Part shown: in pieces, positions 61,178-63,006 of the stretch
How the letters are laid out: the number at the start of each line of letters is the position of its first letter
Position numbering within the stretch: the stretch's first letter is position 1
DNA from: Mobiluncus porci
GTDB taxonomy: Bacteria; Actinomycetota; Actinomycetes; Actinomycetales; Actinomycetaceae
DNA length: 63,006 bases
Assembly (NCBI RefSeq): GCF_009695935.1
Contig: NZ_VUMY01000015.1
Location: 1-63,006 of the forward strand
Direction: 5' to 3'
The notes under the pieces: model-generated
The model's database searches: none
The model's input: only the letters and a program-made list of their open reading frames with translations
Told to the model about the DNA's origin: nothing
Made by a program: the position numbers and the translations under genes

Positions 61178-62086
61178 ATGGTATCAGCAAAGGATCGAGA
61201 GGTCGCGACTGAGTCGGGGGAGGAAGCCCCGGGTCAGCCGCGGGAAGTCAAGGACTCCAAATCGGGGCGTAACCTCGGGGCGGCTTTCCTCGTCGGTGCG
61301 GGATTGCTCGCGGTTTTTGGGGGAAGTTTGCTGTTCTTCCCGCCGCTGTTTCTGGTCGCCGTGGCGGTGGCGATTGTGGGCGGTTTGGTGGAATTTCGCC
61401 ATGCCATCCGCAACACGGGTCGGCATTTAGCAATGCCAGTGACGATTGTGGGCGGGGTGGGGATTTTCATTTGCGCCTCCCAGATTGGGCTCGAGGCCAT
61501 GTTGACCGCCACCTTGTTCACCGTGGCTGTGGGGCTCATGTGGCATTTGATGGGTCCCGCGCGAGGCGAAGATCTGTTGCGCAATATCACCATGACGGCG
61601 CTCGCGGTGGCGTATATCCCCCTCCTCGGCTCTTTCGTGGGGTTACTGTCGGTGGAATGCGGCGGGCCGGCAACGGCAATCTATATCTTGGCGACGACCC
61701 TGGGGTCCGACACCGGCGGCTATCTTTTCGGGCGCTTCCTGGGGCGTCACCCCATGTCGCCGCGGATTTCTCCGAAGAAGACCTGGGAGGGCTTCGCCGG
61801 TTCAGTCCTCCTGGCGGTTCTGATTTCCTGGGGCGGCACGTTCTGGATTGGAATCCCGTGGTTCTATGGTCTCATTCTCGGGACTCTCGTGGCGATTGCG
61901 GCGACCTTGGGGGATCTTTCCGAGTCCCTGATGAAACGCGAGCTCGGCATCAAAGACATGGGGCATTTACTGCCAGGCCACGGCGGGCTTTTGGATCGGA
62001 TGGACTCGCTTCTGATGGCCGCGCCGGTGGCCTACATCGTCCTGAAGTTCGCGATTTTTTCCACCCAGGCTCCGGTTTTGAGCTGA
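61178..62086 (+). CDS. cdsA: Phosphatidate cytidylyltransferase
   Basis: A 302-residue membrane enzyme that makes CDP-diacylglycerol, the precursor of membrane phospholipids. About eight transmembrane segments follow a polar 35-residue N-terminus. Signature blocks are GSDTGGYLFGRFLGRHPMSP, RISPKKTWEGFAGS and the C-terminal GHLLPGHGGLLDRMDSLL with the catalytic Asp pair. The start at 61178 has AAAAGGC before it. It closes the pyrH-frr-cdsA cluster. Confidence 0.95.
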   Translation: MVSAKDREVATESGEEAPGQPREVKDSKSGRNLGAAFLVGAGLLAVFGGSLLFFPPLFLVAVAVAIVGGLVEFRHAIRNTGRHLAMPVTIVGGVGIFICASQIGLEAMLTATLFTVAVGLMWHLMGPARGEDLLRNITMTALAVAYIPLLGSFVGLLSVECGGPATAIYILATTLGSDTGGYLFGRFLGRHPMSPRISPKKTWEGFAGSVLLAVLISWGGTFWIGIPWFYGLILGTLVAIAATLGDLSESLMKRELGIKDMGHLLPGHGGLLDRMDSLLMAAPVAYIVLKFAIFSTQAPVLS

Positions 62087-62137
62087 ATTTATGGGATTTT
62101 GTAAGAAAGAGATCCTGAACACCAACGCGGTTTAATA

Positions 62138-62211
62138 GAAATGTGAAAGTGCGCACGCTAGATATTGGAAAAATGTGAATATTTGCTCTGTGATGATTAG
62201 AAAAATGTGAA
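62138..62211 (+). repeat. Three direct repeats of ATGTGAA with exact 32-bp period
   Basis: GAAATGTGAA (62138-62147), GAAAAATGTGAA (62168-62179) and GAAAAATGTGAA (62200-62211). The ATGTGAA cores start at 62141, 62173 and 62205. They lie between cdsA and the IS3 transposase genes and may mark the insertion-sequence end or binding sites. Confidence 0.65.
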
Positions 62212-62307
62212 CTTATTCCCATTTAGGGATAGAATTATGTTAAATATTGTTGGGTCTATGAAGTGTCCTGGGTTTTGTTCCTCCTTGTTTTTGCGAGGAT
62301 TAGGGAT

Positions 62308-62625
62308 ATGTCTAAGAGGTATTCACAGGAGTTTAAGGATCGCGCGGTGCGGATGCTCGTGGTTTGGTTAGCTGGTGATGGCTCGTGTTCTCAGTGGCAG
62401 GCAGTCAACGAGATCGCGCCGAAGCTGGGGATCGCGACCGAGTCGCTACGCCGCTGGTATGAACGACATCTTGTTGAGACTGGCGTGCGGCAGGGACTCA
62501 CGCGTGAAGAGCACGAGGAAATCAAACGGCTAAAACGCGAGAATGCGCAGCTGCGCCGGGCGAATGAGATTTTGAAAACTGCCTCGGCTTTTTTCGCAGC
62601 GGAGCTCGACCGACCGGCCCGATGA
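62308..62625 (+). CDS. IS3-family transposase OrfA
   Basis: A 105-residue helix-turn-helix protein (MSKRYSQEFKDRAVRMLVV, then LGIATESLRRWYERH) with a leucine-zipper-like helix, IKRLKRENAQLRRANEILKT. It binds the insertion-sequence ends and forms the N-terminal part of the OrfAB transposase. A GCTTTTTTC run near 62587 could allow a -1 ribosomal frameshift into OrfB. The ATG at 62308 is chosen because the upstream in-frame part is not like known OrfA proteins. Confidence 0.9.
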   Translation: MSKRYSQEFKDRAVRMLVVWLAGDGSCSQWQAVNEIAPKLGIATESLRRWYERHLVETGVRQGLTREEHEEIKRLKRENAQLRRANEILKTASAFFAAELDRPAR

Positions 62626-63006
62626 TGATCGCTTATATTGACGAATATAGGGATCGTTTCGGGGTCGAGCCGATTTGCCGGGTATTGGGTGCGAGCCTGG
62701 AAGGAGGGTTTATCACCTCTCGCGGGTATCGTGCAGCGAAGAGCAGGCCAGTAAGCGCCAGAAGTGTTCGTGACCAGCTTCTCGTTGAAGAACTGCGTGT
62801 GATTCACGCCAAGAATTATGGTGTCTATGGTGTGCGGAAAATGTGGCATGCAGCTAGACGCTCGGGCTGGGATGTTGGGCGTGACCAGGTGGCTCGGCTC
62901 ATGAACATCGCTGGGATTAAGGGTGTTCGCCGGGGACGCACCCCAATCACAACCAGGCCTACTCCCGAAGTAGATTCTCGCCCGGATCTTGTGAATCGAC
63001 AGTTCA
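62622..63006 (+). CDS. IS3-family transposase OrfB, N-terminal part
   Basis: 128 codons are visible. The sequence MIAYIDEYRDRFGVEPICRV, then NYGVYGVRKMWHAARRSG and the QVARLMNIAGIKGV helix are the usual start of IS3 OrfB before the DDE integrase core, which lies past the window. Its ATG overlaps the OrfA stop. Unbroken so far. Confidence 0.9.
   Translation, partial: MMIAYIDEYRDRFGVEPICRVLGASLEGGFITSRGYRAAKSRPVSARSVRDQLLVEELRVIHAKNYGVYGVRKMWHAARRSGWDVGRDQVARLMNIAGIKGVRRGRTPITTRPTPEVDSRPDLVNRQF

Larger units (their letters stand above)
62308..63006 (+). mobile_element. IS3-family insertion sequence, cut by the window end
   Basis: Two overlapping transposase ORFs in the IS3 arrangement lie at 62308-62625 and 62622 onward. 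The right inverted repeat is outside the window and I could not fix the left one; it probably lies between 62090 and 62300. There is no sign of mutation in the visible part, so it may be an active copy. Confidence 0.85.

Overview
The window looks like the chromosome of a moderately GC-rich actinobacterium, most likely of the family Actinomycetaceae (a Mobiluncus-like genus is my guess, at low confidence). The conserved gene orders support this: smc-ftsY-ffh; rpsP-khpA-rimM-trmD-rplS-lepB-rnhB-DUF2469; yraN-comM-dprA-xerC; an M23-type gene beside rpsB-tsf-pyrH-frr-cdsA; and an ssb paralogue next to ettA. A NAD(P)H-quinone dehydrogenase of the LpdA type points the same way.

Region 1 (1 to about 5.73 kb) is an acquired mobilizable resistance segment. 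It holds a RecA/AAA-fold ATPase, an origin of transfer whose nick region can be read, a MobV relaxase, and a full-length tet(W) ribosomal protection gene with its complete tet(M)-type attenuation leader. A 15-residue ORF stump marks its right side. The left end lies outside the window. Region 2 (5.7-11 kb) is a patchwork of housekeeping genes (lpdA, orn, a ROK regulator) and two tRNA genes that look like used integration sites. tRNA-His has a second copy of its 3' end next to a stump of an integrase. tRNA-Arg(TCT) looks chimeric and lies beside a decayed zeta-type toxin-antitoxin pair.

Region 3 (11-33 kb) carries ssb, ettA, malQ, an orphan PTS EIIC-like membrane protein with long disordered arms, pepN, a lipoprotein, a GNAT protein, an M13 peptidase, a permease plus mini-thioredoxin pair, a FtsX-type ABC exporter whose ATPase gene is frameshifted near its start, folC, an orphan dhaL and ndk. 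Region 4 (33-62 kb) is mostly core: a CPBP protease, smc, ftsY, ffh, an amidohydrolase, a Nei-like glycosylase, gtrA, a methyltransferase, the rpsP to rnhB cluster, the comM/dprA cluster, xerC, a DUF6318 lipoprotein, a degenerate M23 protein, then rpsB, tsf, pyrH, frr and cdsA. The right edge enters an IS3-family insertion sequence.

The most interesting signal is non-coding. A composite module is found upstream of ssb and again, with almost identical internal spacing, upstream of yraN-comM-dprA. It consists of CGTTAA-N10-TTAACG, then TGTGGAAAA, then CACATGGTAAA. Part of the same module also lies upstream of the M23 gene. SSB, DprA and ComM are the proteins that handle incoming single-stranded DNA in natural transformation, so this may be the operator/promoter of an undescribed competence or DNA-processing regulon in this group. 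Other unusual points are a TrmD-GNAT fusion, a shared Ala/Pro/Glu tail on ribosomal proteins S2 and S16, a four-copy inverted repeat between convergent genes, and a long rplS leader with an 11-bp complementary pair ending near the ribosome binding site.
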